Made by a program: the position numbers and the translations under genes | In this document: positions 43,845 to 52,301 of the stretch, one piece after another | Numbering within the stretch: the first letter of the stretch is position 1 | How the letters are laid out: the number at the start of each line of letters is the position of its first letter | Notes under the pieces: generated by a model | What the model was told of the DNA's origin: nothing | Databases searched by the model: none | What the model saw: only the letters and a program-made list of their open reading frames with translations | From: MGBC131033 sp910585655 | Lineage (GTDB): Bacteria; Bacillota; Clostridia; Lachnospirales; Lachnospiraceae | DNA length: 64,000 bases | Assembly: GCA_949502025.1 (NCBI GenBank) | Contig: CATBCG010000030.1 | Location: 1 to 64,000 of the forward strand | Direction of reading: 5' to 3'

Positions 43845-46022
43845 TTATGGAAGATACTCTACTTCCTCCCTTTCCTCCTGCACATTTTCTGCAAGCTTGT
43901 AAATTCTGGTGGTATATTCTACCGAGTCCTTTATTTCCGTAAGGTTGATAGCCTCTCGCTCCTTGATACCATACACTCGCTCCAGCTCTGCTAACATCTG
44001 CCCTCTGACATAATCCAAATCGCTTTTAATTCCCAGCTCGTCAGCCAGCGCCGAATATTTCTCATAACGCTTCAGACCGCTTAGAAGCGAATCCAGGGCT
44101 CTTGGATAATCTTTCAACGTAACATAATTGTTGTAGGAATTGAGCTGCTTGTTGACGTACATCACCGTCATTACCTTGTCGCGGATTTCGGTATCCGCTT
44201 TTTTGATTTCAAGACCGCGGATTTTATCATACGCCTTATTATAATGCTGTAAGGAAAATTCCAGCTTGGCGTCTTCAATGCTGATGACATAAGCCGAACT
44301 TTCAGAGCCAAACAGGATAATCACTGCCACAAGCGCAAAAAAGACAAAAACAATCGTAGCGCCTACTCGGTTGATCCGTCCGGTATTCTCCGGCTCCTGC
44401 GCCGCCTTGGCTTCCTTTTTTTGCTGCTTTGCTGCATCTTTTTCCTTTTTCGCCGCGTCCTTCTTTTCTTTTTGCTTTGCTGCCTTTTCTTTTTTCGCCG
44501 CTTCTTTTTCTGCCTTTTTCGCCGCCTTCTGTTCTGCTGCCTGCGCCGCTTTGGCTTCCTTTTCTGCTTTCTTTGCCGCCGCTGCTTCTTCCTCTGTCAT
44601 ACCCTCCGGCAGATCTTTCTTTTCTTTTTCCTCTACCGGAACGTTGCCAAACAATTTCTGGAAAAATCCTGCTTTCTTCTCTTTTGGTTCCTTGGGCTTC
44701 TTCTTTGCCTTTTTTTCCTTCGCAGGTTTTGAAATCGCTTCCAAATCCACTTCCGGTTCTGGTTCTTCCTCCGCCTTAGCGGCTGCTGCTTCTGCGCCTG
44801 CTGGCTCTTCCTCTGCCGCTTCCGGCATCAGTTCTAGCATTTCAAAAGGAGAATCCATAGCTTCTGTCTCTTCGATTCCCAGGTCTTCCCCAAATTGAAT
44901 CGGATCCGCCGTCGTCTCTGCAATACTCTCCTCTGTTCCGGCAGCTTCCTCCACCGGCTCTTCTTTATCTGAAGAATCTCCGCTCACTGCCGTCTCCGGT
45001 GCAGCCGTTTCCTCTGTGCCACTGGCTTCGCTCAAAGGCTCCTGTTCCTGCGAAGCCGCCGGCTGCTCAGAAACTGCTTCCACCACCTCCGTTGCTATCT
45101 CTTCGGAAAGAGCCAAATCCGAAATTTCCGGAAACTCTATTTTTTCCGGAAGATCCAAATTCTCGACCGGCTCTGTTCCCAAAGCAGCCTCTATAGCTTC
45201 GCCGCTGTCCAACTCCGGTATCTCAATCTCCGGTATTGCCTCTGATAGCTCCGGCATCTCCAGTTCCGGCATTTCCAGTTCTGGCATCGTCTCTGACATT
45301 TCTGGTATCTCCAATTCCGATATCGTCTCTGACATTTCTGGTATCTCCAATTCCGATATCGTTTCTGGCATCTCCGGTATCTCAATCTCCGATATCGTTT
45401 CCGACAGCTCTGGCATTTCCAGTTCCGGCATCGTCTCTGGCATTTCTGGTATCTCCAGGTCTGATATCGTTTCCGACAGCTCTGGCATTTCTAGTTCCGG
45501 CAGCGTCTCTGACATTTCCGGTTCCGGCATCGCTTCCGGCAGCTCTGATACAATTTCTGATAACTCCGGCTCCATAGAGACTTCCGGTATCTCTAAAAGC
45601 TCTGCTTCGTTCTCTGTTTCATTTTTCATGGCAGATTCTGCCACCTCCGGTATCTCTATATTCTCTGGCACCTCAAGCTCTGCAGGAGCCTCTACTATCT
45701 CTGTTTCTGCAAACGTCTCCGGTAGTTCCGTAACCTCGACTTTTTCCGTATCGTCTGCGGGTGTCGCTGTTTCATCCTCTCTTTCGCCCTCTAACTGCGG
45801 TGGTTCTACCTCCGCGGCTTCCTCCAACGGCGGCGGCTGATAGGGCTCCGTCAGAGGAGGAGCAGTCTCTGCTACCAGAGGGCTTTCTTCCTCCGGCGCA
45901 GGGGTTGGTGGCGCTGCTTTCGGTTTACTTTTTTTCCTTGCCGTCAGCCTCCTGTCCGGTACTGTATCCTCCGAAAAGGCATTCAGCAGATCATCCAGAT
46001 AAGATTCATCCTGCTTTTTCAA
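43845..46022 (-). CDS. acidic repeat, single-pass membrane protein of unknown function
   Basis: 725 residues. The N-terminal ~420 residues are disordered and extremely acidic, with a 12-residue repeat of the type E(I/M)PE(M/L)SET(I/M)(P/S)E(L/I), about residues 150-275. Residues ~440-550 are Lys/Ala/Glu-rich helix with repeated KKAEKEAAKK. One membrane helix lies at about 553-573 (VGATIVFVFFALVAVIILFG). The last ~150 residues lie outside the membrane and are helical, TPR-like in look (LEFSLQHYNKAYDKIR, LKDYPRALDSLLSGLKRYEK). It begins 20 bases after cheV ends, so it may be linked to chemotaxis or a large cytoplasmic scaffold. I recognise no named family. Confidence 0.75.
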   Translation of the reverse strand: MKKQDESYLDDLLNAFSEDTVPDRRLTARKKSKPKAAPPTPAPEEESPLVAETAPPLTEPYQPPPLEEAAEVEPPQLEGEREDETATPADDTEKVEVTELPETFAETEIVEAPAELEVPENIEIPEVAESAMKNETENEAELLEIPEVSMEPELSEIVSELPEAMPEPEMSETLPELEMPELSETISDLEIPEMPETMPELEMPELSETISEIEIPEMPETISELEIPEMSETISELEIPEMSETMPELEMPELEMPELSEAIPEIEIPELDSGEAIEAALGTEPVENLDLPEKIEFPEISDLALSEEIATEVVEAVSEQPAASQEQEPLSEASGTEETAAPETAVSGDSSDKEEPVEEAAGTEESIAETTADPIQFGEDLGIEETEAMDSPFEMLELMPEAAEEEPAGAEAAAAKAEEEPEPEVDLEAISKPAKEKKAKKKPKEPKEKKAGFFQKLFGNVPVEEKEKKDLPEGMTEEEAAAAKKAEKEAKAAQAAEQKAAKKAEKEAAKKEKAAKQKEKKDAAKKEKDAAKQQKKEAKAAQEPENTGRINRVGATIVFVFFALVAVIILFGSESSAYVISIEDAKLEFSLQHYNKAYDKIRGLEIKKADTEIRDKVMTVMYVNKQLNSYNNYVTLKDYPRALDSLLSGLKRYEKYSALADELGIKSDLDYVRGQMLAELERVYGIKEREAINLTEIKDSVEYTTRIYKLAENVQEEREEVEYLP
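45211..45550 (-). repeat. 36-bp tandem coding repeats (12-residue units)
   Basis: Degenerate 36-bp units in the acidic gene. Two adjacent copies, 45289-45324 and 45325-45360, are identical over all 36 bases, which indicates recent duplication or gene conversion. Confidence 0.85.
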
Positions 46023-46042
46023 GTGAACACCTCCAAGTGAGC

Positions 46043-46942
46043 CTACAACAGCAGACGGTCGATGGTTTCAACCAACGCACCGATTTCCGGCTTAGTTAGC
46101 TGCGCGTCTGCTCCTAGGCTCTCTCCCTTTCTTCTCATTTCCTCATTGATCAGGGAAGAGAAAAGAACCACCGGCAGGCTGCGCAAAACAGGATCGTCCT
46201 TGATCAGCTTAGTCAGCCTGTGTCCATCCATCTGCGGCATCTCAATATCCGTGATCACACATCTTACCTGCTCTTCCACGCTGCCTCTCTCTACGTATCC
46301 CTGCAGCGTTTCCCAAGCCTCCTGTCCGTTGTTGGTTGCGGTTACATTGGTATATCCGGCTTTATGTAAGCAGTCTACAATCATCTTACTCAACAACGGA
46401 GAATCTTCTGCAATCAAAATCGGTTCTTCATTTCTTGCCCGGTTTCCTAATTTTTCAATATCCGCCATCTTCAGCCCTGTTTCCGGACTGATGTCCGTTA
46501 CAATTTTTTCAAAATCCAAAATAACGATAAGCTTGCCTTCAATTTTGACAATACCGGTCGCCACACCCTGGTGAGCCGAACTAATCGTATCATCCGGCTT
46601 GGAAATATCCGACCAGCTTAAACGGTGCATTCCTTCTACCCCATGAACATGGAAGCCAATGTTGAGCTTATTGAAATTGGTAATAATAAACATATCTCGG
46701 TTCTGCTCCGGAGAAGGAGGCAACCCAAGCGTACCAGCCATATCGACAATCGAAATAATCACATCCCTTGGCATATAAACTCCTTCAATCGACGGATGGG
46801 AATTCGGTATCGGAGTCGGCGGCTGATAAGGCATGATTTCCTTTACTTTTTCTACGTTAATTCCATAATAATTCGAGCCGACGTGAAATTCCAGCACCTG
46901 CAGCTCATTCGTCCCGCTTTCTAGCAAAATTCCTGTTTCCAT
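46043..46942 (-). CDS. cheV: chemotaxis protein CheV
   Basis: 299 residues. The N-terminal CheW-like domain (about 10-160) couples receptors to CheA (LEFHVGSNYYGINVEKVKEI). The C-terminal receiver domain (about 170-299) has acidic residues in LIAEDSPL, the phosphorylated Asp in VITDIEMPQMDG, and the Lys in AQLTKPE. CheV adapts the signalling array. No other che genes are in the window. It lies between a PH-like gene and the acidic repeat gene with gaps of about 20 bases. Confidence 0.93.
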   Translation of the reverse strand: METGILLESGTNELQVLEFHVGSNYYGINVEKVKEIMPYQPPTPIPNSHPSIEGVYMPRDVIISIVDMAGTLGLPPSPEQNRDMFIITNFNKLNIGFHVHGVEGMHRLSWSDISKPDDTISSAHQGVATGIVKIEGKLIVILDFEKIVTDISPETGLKMADIEKLGNRARNEEPILIAEDSPLLSKMIVDCLHKAGYTNVTATNNGQEAWETLQGYVERGSVEEQVRCVITDIEMPQMDGHRLTKLIKDDPVLRSLPVVLFSSLINEEMRRKGESLGADAQLTKPEIGALVETIDRLLL

Positions 46943-46963
46943 AATAGATAACCTCCTCTTTGT

Positions 46964-47329
46964 TTAGTCGTCGTCCTCGTCCAACTGCATTGCATCAATA
47001 TCCAAGCTGTGGAGAGTACGCCGACGTCTTCTCGCCTCCTCTGAAGCATCTAAAATAAATTCTTTTATCTGGGCGGAATTGCGGATTCTCGTCAGCCTCA
47101 GCTCCGGATGCGTGGTATCTCCTGTAAAGCAAACCACCGTTCCCAACCGAAAAATCCTCTCTACCAACGAACGCATCAGACGGACGTCCTGAATTTTATA
47201 CATCATGGCATCATCTTCTATCACATTCAGAAACCCGCTGCGAATCGTCACCTTTTCTTCATCAATCAAATAGGTCGTAAAGGATAGCGGCAGTCCCAGA
47301 AATTTGGAACGCTTTTTTTCTTTATACAT
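46964..47329 (-). CDS. small PH-like domain protein
   Basis: 121 residues. A beta-rich core (FTTYLIDEEKVTIRSGFLNV, IQDVRLMRSLVERIFRLGTV) resembles bacterial PH domains of the YdbS/DUF304 kind, but without their membrane helices. The C-terminus is basic then very acidic (ARRRRRT ... LDEDDD). The function is unknown. It lies 20 bases downstream of the lipoprotein gene. Confidence 0.75.
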   Translation of the reverse strand: MYKEKKRSKFLGLPLSFTTYLIDEEKVTIRSGFLNVIEDDAMMYKIQDVRLMRSLVERIFRLGTVVCFTGDTTHPELRLTRIRNSAQIKEFILDASEEARRRRRTLHSLDIDAMQLDEDDD

Positions 47330-47349
47330 CTTTCTTTGCTCCCTGTTCC

Positions 47350-48132
47350 TTATTTCAATTCTTCAATCGCCGTTTTCGTCTCGGTATAGATCAAAAGGTT
47401 TGTCCCCTGGAGCGCTACCTTTTTATCTACCGTAAATACCACGACAGCTTCCATTTTTTCCTTTGGCTTTAAAACAGTATCCATATACTGCAAGTCGTTT
47501 ACCAAAAACGTCATATCTGGCTGGATAAAGTTTTCTGCATCCAGATCCAACCGATACCGGATATCGCTGTCTGCCTGATGAAACGCCCGCTCTTTTTTAG
47601 AGCTGTTTTGAACCGTAAATTTCATCACAGCCAGCTTCTTCCCCTTCGGTGCCACCAGTGAAAAGAAACCCTCTTCCTCCGGATAAGAGGAATATTCCTG
47701 ATACCCGTCAAAGGATATCTGGATACCCTCTGCCGCAAAGATTTCGGCTAGCTCCACATTTTCCTTTTCTGTCGGCTTCTCACCATTTTCTCCCTCTTGG
47801 GCGCCTCCCTGGGAACCATCTGACGGCGTGTTATCTGTAGGGGACGATCCGTCTGTCGATGTCCCGTCTGCAGACGTCCCCGTCTGAGATTTGTCCTCTT
47901 GCTCTCCAATTACTGTAAACTCTTCCTCTACCATTGAAGGATTATCTGGTACTGTAACTTTTTCTACAAGACGGCTTTCATAATCCTTGTCATATTTCAG
48001 CAACAGATAAGCGACATATTCCGCTATGGCATCCCGTTCCGCATCCGTCAGGCTTGTCGCTTTCGTACAACCGGACAAAAGCATTGCGGTACAAAGTATA
48101 CATAAAAAGAAAATGCTGCTCCTTCTTTTCAC
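47350..48132 (-). CDS. predicted lipoprotein with C-terminal beta domain
   Basis: 260 residues. A lipoprotein signal peptide with lipobox LLSGC (Cys near residue 22) is followed by a helical segment. Next is a disordered Thr/Ser/Gly/Asp-rich linker (about 80-125), then a C-terminal Ig-like beta domain (VELAEIFAAEGIQISFDGY ... LLIYTETK) that resembles telokin-like or DUF4352 domains. It is probably anchored outside the membrane. The role is unknown; it lies 43 bases downstream of the sensor kinase. Confidence 0.75.
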   Translation of the reverse strand: MKRRSSIFFLCILCTAMLLSGCTKATSLTDAERDAIAEYVAYLLLKYDKDYESRLVEKVTVPDNPSMVEEEFTVIGEQEDKSQTGTSADGTSTDGSSPTDNTPSDGSQGGAQEGENGEKPTEKENVELAEIFAAEGIQISFDGYQEYSSYPEEEGFFSLVAPKGKKLAVMKFTVQNSSKKERAFHQADSDIRYRLDLDAENFIQPDMTFLVNDLQYMDTVLKPKEKMEAVVVFTVDKKVALQGTNLLIYTETKTAIEELK

Positions 48133-48175
48133 AATATCCCTCCTTCTTTTTTTCTCTTCTCCTACTATATCATTT

Positions 48176-49687
48176 TTATGACTGTCTGTCTAGTTCAAAC
48201 CAAAATTCTACTCCGTTTTCCCAGTTTTTCACTCCGCAAGCCTGATTGATGGAATTCATAATGGCTTTTACAATCGAAAGCCCAATGCCGTTGCCGCCGT
48301 ACTCTCTTGTTCTCGCCTTATCCACCTTATAAAATTTTTCCCAGATCAGATCAATATCTTCCTCCGGAATCGGCTGCCCGGTATTAAAAACACTGACACG
48401 GACACGACCTTCTAACAGTTTTAGTCGTACGGAAATCCTGCCTGCCTGTTCTACATGGTTTAACGCATTGCTGATATAATTAGTAATCACCTCTTCAATC
48501 CGGTATTCGTCTCCCCAGACATAAACCGGATCATACTCCGGAAAGTCTAGCGTTACTTCCTTTTGTCGGAACATGATATTCGTGGCGTTTAATACCGATC
48601 GCAGTAGCGCCGTAATATCAAAGCGCTCAAACTCTACCTGTCCGTTGCCGAACTCAATCTGATTTAACGTCAGCAGTTTTTTTACCATATGATTCATTTT
48701 TGCTGCCTCGTCAATGATCACATCACAGTAGAACTCTCTGCTTTCCTGATCCTCACTGATGTTGTCCTTTAGCCCCTCTGCATAGCCCTGGATTAAGGCA
48801 ATCGGCGTCTTTAGCTCATGAGAAACGTTGGATAAAAATTCTTTCCGCATCTCATCAATCCGCTCTTTTTTCTCAATATCACCCTTTAATTCGTTATTGG
48901 CTGATTTTAATTCGGAGATTTTTGTTTCCAACTGCTCAGAAAGCAAATTGATGCTACGCCCTAACTCCCCGATTTCATCCTGACGCCCTGTCTCATAACG
49001 GACGTCAAAATTCAGGCGGCTGATCTCCTTCGCAATCCCGGATAGTTGCTGAATCGGTCGAGTAAATCCTCTACCGATAAAATAAGCTAAAAAGATCCCT
49101 ATCGCTGTCACCACCAGCCCCGTATAAGCCAAAAAACGGTTAGCTACACCTGCGCTCTCCTGAATGCTAAAAAAATTAGAACGCATAAAAACCAAATCGC
49201 CTCCGGAAAGCTGTCCAAACAGTTCAATATAATATGCCTCCATCCGTTTGTCAAACCGTTTATAAATCCGGTAATCGTCCTCTTCATAAAGAAGTTTCCC
49301 ATCCTCCTGGTCTTCCTGAAACAGATATTCCAACGAATAATACTGGCTGATCCGATCCGTTAGCTGTTCCTCTTGGAATCGATTTAGATTTGACGGATAT
49401 TTTACCTGATAAAACAGGGTGTTGCTGCTTAAATAAATGTTAAAAATATAGAGGCTGATATTTTGTCTGGAGCCGGTTTTTTCCAAATAGAGTGTAATGT
49501 CTTCGTCACCCTCGCTCTCCTGATAAATAGAGTCGATTTGATGATAAAGCTCCCCGCAGGTTTTTATTTTCGACTGCTCATAATAACGCCCCAAAAGGGT
49601 TATATTGACAAACCAGCAGAAAAAAATCGTCGCTGCCAGCAAGCCCCCCAATGCCAGCACCATACGTACCCGGATGGAATGCTTCAT
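48176..49687 (-). CDS. two-component sensor histidine kinase
   Basis: 503 residues. Membrane helices are near 9-32 and 186-206, with an extracytoplasmic sensor of ~150 residues between them. HAMP is at about 207-259. The HisKA domain has the phosphorylated His290 in FLSNVSHELKTPIALIQGY. The ATP-binding domain has NYISNALNH and YGGNGIGLSIVK. The stimulus is unknown. Its start overlaps the response regulator stop by 4 bases. Confidence 0.95.
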   Translation of the reverse strand: MKHSIRVRMVLALGGLLAATIFFCWFVNITLLGRYYEQSKIKTCGELYHQIDSIYQESEGDEDITLYLEKTGSRQNISLYIFNIYLSSNTLFYQVKYPSNLNRFQEEQLTDRISQYYSLEYLFQEDQEDGKLLYEEDDYRIYKRFDKRMEAYYIELFGQLSGGDLVFMRSNFFSIQESAGVANRFLAYTGLVVTAIGIFLAYFIGRGFTRPIQQLSGIAKEISRLNFDVRYETGRQDEIGELGRSINLLSEQLETKISELKSANNELKGDIEKKERIDEMRKEFLSNVSHELKTPIALIQGYAEGLKDNISEDQESREFYCDVIIDEAAKMNHMVKKLLTLNQIEFGNGQVEFERFDITALLRSVLNATNIMFRQKEVTLDFPEYDPVYVWGDEYRIEEVITNYISNALNHVEQAGRISVRLKLLEGRVRVSVFNTGQPIPEEDIDLIWEKFYKVDKARTREYGGNGIGLSIVKAIMNSINQACGVKNWENGVEFWFELDRQS

Positions 49688-50361
49688 ACCGTTACCTCAA
49701 ATTTGTAGCCCATGCCCCAAATCGTTTTGATATATTCCCCTTTTTCTCCCATCTTACTGCGAAGCTTTTTAACATGGGTGTCAATCGTCCTGGCATCTCC
49801 AAAATAATCATAATTCCAGACGTTATTTAAAATCCGCTCCCTGGAAAGCGCGACTCCCTGGTTGGCTATAAAATAGGAAAGAAGCTCAAATTCCTTAAAG
49901 CTTAATTCTATGCTCCTGCCGTCAACGATCACCTGATGCGCTCCCTTATCTAAACGAATCCCGCCGACTTCAATCACTTCCTGCGCGTCTCCATTTGTCC
50001 GGCGCAAAATCGCCTCTACCCTGGCTACAAGGATTTTCGGGCTAAACGGTTTGGAAATATATTCGTCCACACCTAATTCAAAACCCTGTAGCTCGTCCCG
50101 TTCGTCCGATTTGGCAGTCAGCATGATGATCGGCACCTTGGAATATTGCCGGATTTCTCTGCATACCTGCCAGCCGTCCATCTTCGGCATCATCACATCT
50201 AAAATAATCAATGCAATATTTTTTTCCTGGAAAAATAAATCGACTGCTTCCTCACCGTTTTCTGCTTCTAATACCTCATAATTTTTATGCTGCAAAAAAT
50301 CTTTTACCAGCTTCCGCATACGGCTTTCGTCGTCTACCACCATCACTCTGATTCGTTCCAA
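49684..50361 (-). CDS. OmpR-family response regulator
   Basis: About 225 residues. I favour TTG at 50361 as the start because AAGGAA lies about 9 bases upstream; a GTG at 50370 is the alternative. The receiver domain has VVDDESRM, the phosphorylated Asp in ALIILDVMMPKMDGW and the Lys in YISKPFSPK. The C-terminal winged helix (about 128-225) has RTIDTHVKKLRSKMG. It is the partner of the following kinase. Confidence 0.94.
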   Translation of the reverse strand: MERIRVMVVDDESRMRKLVKDFLQHKNYEVLEAENGEEAVDLFFQEKNIALIILDVMMPKMDGWQVCREIRQYSKVPIIMLTAKSDERDELQGFELGVDEYISKPFSPKILVARVEAILRRTNGDAQEVIEVGGIRLDKGAHQVIVDGRSIELSFKEFELLSYFIANQGVALSRERILNNVWNYDYFGDARTIDTHVKKLRSKMGEKGEYIKTIWGMGYKFEVTV

Positions 50362-50408
50362 ACCCGACACTTCCTTTCTTTTCTTAATAGTATAGCCAAT
50401 ATCTTTGT

Positions 50409-51110
50409 TTATTCTGTGTCCGGCTGTCCCTTTAAAGCATTTTCCCGCCTTTGCAAATCTGCCTCCTGCTGATCTAACTCCTCTTTCCAGCCGGCGTATT
50501 CATCTAAAATCCTTTCTCGTTCTGCCTCTACGTCTATCGTTTTATCTTTCCAGGTCACGACAAACAACGCCAGTACCAGCGCCAGCAAAAAACCGCTTAC
50601 AATCCAAAGGTTCCGGTAACGCCCCCGATAAACAGCCTCCAGTTCCTTACGAATACGCTTTTCGGTAAGACGGTTTCCCATCTGCTGTTCCAAATCTCCG
50701 GCGGACTCGTCTGTCTCCGGCATACTCCCGCTGGCAGGAACAGGAATCAAGGGCAGTCCCTTTCTCGTCTCCTCACGTCTGGCAAGATGCCGTTGCAGCT
50801 CCCGTAAAAAGCCAATCCCTACCGGAGTATGATATTCGGCTTTTGCCGCCAGCTTCCGGTACGTCTTATATAGCTCTTCCTCCTTGCTTACATCCAATTC
50901 CGAACGAATAAAAGCGATACTCTCCGCTTCTCTCTTTGCCTGTTCATAGTCCTGCCTGGAGGCAAACAAATAGCCGTCTAAAATATAGCGCTGTCCCTTT
51001 GTCGGCTGCCCTTTTACGGGCTTCTCCTTTCCGGCTTCTGCCTCTATAGCTTCTGCCCCTTTTTGCATATCCGGCTGCTCCTCGACCGTTTTTGTTTTTG
51101 TTTCCGGCAT
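50409..51110 (-). CDS. single-pass membrane protein, unknown function
   Basis: 233 residues. An acidic/Lys-rich N-terminus and a helical region (QRYILDGYLFASRQDYEQAK, LYKTYRKLAAKAEYHT) precede a Pro/Glu-rich linker. One membrane helix follows near 170-190 (LWIVSGFLLALVLALFVVTW), and then a coiled-coil tail of ~40 residues. No signal peptide at the N-terminus, so the large part is cytoplasmic. It is separated by 38 bases from the response regulator gene. Confidence 0.7.
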   Translation of the reverse strand: MPETKTKTVEEQPDMQKGAEAIEAEAGKEKPVKGQPTKGQRYILDGYLFASRQDYEQAKREAESIAFIRSELDVSKEEELYKTYRKLAAKAEYHTPVGIGFLRELQRHLARREETRKGLPLIPVPASGSMPETDESAGDLEQQMGNRLTEKRIRKELEAVYRGRYRNLWIVSGFLLALVLALFVVTWKDKTIDVEAERERILDEYAGWKEELDQQEADLQRRENALKGQPDTE

Positions 51111-51211
51111 ACCATCGTCTCCTTATTTCCCTACGCATCTACACACATATTACGCACATAACTTTCTTCGTAATATTATAGCACATTTTTTCAAAAAATC
51201 CAAATATATAT

Positions 51212-51240
51212 TTGACAAAATCCTTAATCTATGTTATGGT
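51212..51240 (+). promoter_or_regulatory. promoter of the cold-shock gene
   Basis: TTGACA (51212-51217) and TATGGT (51235-51240) have a 17-base spacer, and TGT directly before TATGGT makes an extended -10. The expected transcript start is near 51247. Confidence 0.8.
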
Positions 51241-51246
51241 AGTAAG

Positions 51247-51430
51247 TGTATTCTAAATGTTTCAAATGAACTCGCAGATAGTGTAAGTCATTGGTCATTA
51301 ATGGGTTACGGACTGCGGTTTTTTAGCGTAATGGCACTACTACTTGTATCTGTGGGTAACTGCTGCAAAGCTCTTTTGTTCGTTAGATATACAAATCACA
51401 TTTATTTATTTTTTATAGGAGGTACCTAAC
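51247..51430 (+). promoter_or_regulatory. long structured 5' leader of the cold-shock mRNA
   Basis: About 184 bases lie between the likely transcript start and the ATG, with no reading frame of note. GCAGATA (near 51273) can pair with TATCTGT (near 51347), which would enclose ~70 bases. A strong AGGAGG sits before the start codon. Long leaders that refold with temperature are known for cold-shock mRNAs; this one is inferred from position and length. Confidence 0.55.
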
Positions 51431-51646
51431 ATGAATACAGGTATTGTAAAATGGTTCAATTCTGAAAAAGGTTATGGTTTTATTACCAACGACAACGGCG
51501 GCGAGGATGTATTCGTACATTTCTCTGCTATTCAGGTAGATGGTTTCAAGACCTTAAACGAAGGACAGAAGGTTTCTTTCGACACAGAGGCTGATCCAAA
51601 GAACGCCAGCAAGTTAAGAGCTATCAACGTTCAGATCATCGACTAA
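51431..51646 (+). CDS. cold-shock protein (CspA family)
   Basis: 71 residues, slightly longer than the usual 65-70. It is an RNA/DNA chaperone. RNA-binding motifs are GIVKWFNSEKGYGFITND (RNP1-like) and DVFVHFSAIQ (RNP2-like). It has its own promoter, long leader and strong terminator. Confidence 0.96.
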   Translation: MNTGIVKWFNSEKGYGFITNDNGGEDVFVHFSAIQVDGFKTLNEGQKVSFDTEADPKNASKLRAINVQIID

Positions 51647-51669
51647 TTTCTGTTTTGACAAATCGAAAG

Positions 51670-51706
51670 CCCTGCCAGAATACGAATACTCTGGCAGGGT
51701 TTTTTT
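51670..51706 (+). terminator. strong terminator of the cold-shock gene
   Basis: CCCTGCCAGA pairs perfectly with TCTGGCAGGG around a 10-base loop, followed by seven T. Confidence 0.92.
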
Positions 51707-51745
51707 GTATAATAGGAAAGTTCTCCGAACTTCCCTATTATACAA
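51705..51745. repeat. 18-bp inverted repeat between two convergent terminators
   Basis: The arms 51705-51722 and 51728-51745 are complementary with one mismatch around a 5-base loop (ctccg). It lies directly after the cold-shock terminator. It may be a small mobile or REP-like element; I see no second copy in this window. Confidence 0.7.
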
Positions 51746-51823
51746 AAGCCCTTCGTGGGATGCGCACTTCGCGCTTAAGGAAAATGTCTGCTGACGCAGA
51801 CGCGCTCGGTATATGAAAAAAGC

Positions 51824-51860
51824 AAAAGACACTTGAACTCATACTCTTCAAGTGTCTTTT
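51824..51860 (-). terminator. terminator of ssrA
   Basis: On the - strand AAAAGACACTTGAA pairs with TTCAAGTGTCTTTT around a 9-base loop, followed by GCTTTTTT, 5 bases after the tmRNA 3' end. Confidence 0.85.
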
Positions 51861-51865
51861 CAAAA

Positions 51866-52199
51866 TGGAGCTGAGGGGAATCGAACCCCTGTCCGAAAGC
51901 CCGTCCATCGTCCTTCTACAAGCTTAGCTGATTGTTTGACATTCCCTCCGTCCGGCTTGAGTCAGCACAATCCGGATTTTAGTAGCTTCATATTACGCCT
52001 ATATGCTCAAAGCTTTGCATATATCGTTTCCTGCATATTCGATGCCGGGAACCTGACGTGCAGGTGCGTCAGGACCGACAGCTGCCTTTAGGCAGCGAGT
52101 GCTAAATTATCTTCAGCGTTTCGTTTAATTTTGGATTTCACGCATACCTGCGGCTTGCTTCTCCGACTTCAAAACCCCCGTCGAAACCAGTACAACCCC
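51866..52199 (-). ncRNA. ssrA: transfer-messenger RNA (tmRNA)
   Basis: The 3' part (- strand) shows the tRNA-like T arm GGGGTTCGATTCCCC and the acceptor end CAGCTCCA. The 5' end GGGGTTG pairs with CAGCTCC through GC and GU pairs. TGGTTTCGACGGGG follows the 5' end, as in other tmRNAs. The tag reading frame ends with AEDNLALAA and a stop (52088-52117); the resume codon is uncertain, and the frame upstream reads KRN. The stop lies in a GCTGCC/GGCAGC hairpin. The CCA end is not encoded. It is clustered with smpB and rnr, its functional partners in ribosome rescue. Confidence 0.95.
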
Positions 52200-52261
52200 G
52201 AACGTATCTGCGCTTCTATCTGTCTGAAGCTTTGTCATAGTTCTCTGATTGCCTGTTGCTT

Positions 52262-52289
52262 TCTTTATCATACTCCCTGTTTTTGTCAA
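52262..52289 (-). promoter_or_regulatory. likely promoter of ssrA
   Basis: On the - strand TTGACA (52284-52289) and TAAAGA (52262-52267) are separated by 16 bases, which would start transcription ~20-25 bases later and leave a ~35-40-base 5' leader to be trimmed by RNase P. Confidence 0.45.
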
Positions 52290-52301
52290 AAATAAGGCAA
52301 A

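Noticed and set aside
45211..45550. 36-bp repeats as a possible CRISPR array
   Set aside because: The repeats are back to back without spacers and keep one reading frame through the acidic protein.
44371..45840. Long Ser- or Phe/Leu-rich open frames on the + strand opposite the acidic protein
   Set aside because: They mirror the Glu/Lys/Ala-rich coding strand and have no ribosome sites or recognisable domains.
51866..51900. A tRNA gene suggested by the T-arm sequence
   Set aside because: The T arm and acceptor belong to the tmRNA; no anticodon arm is present.
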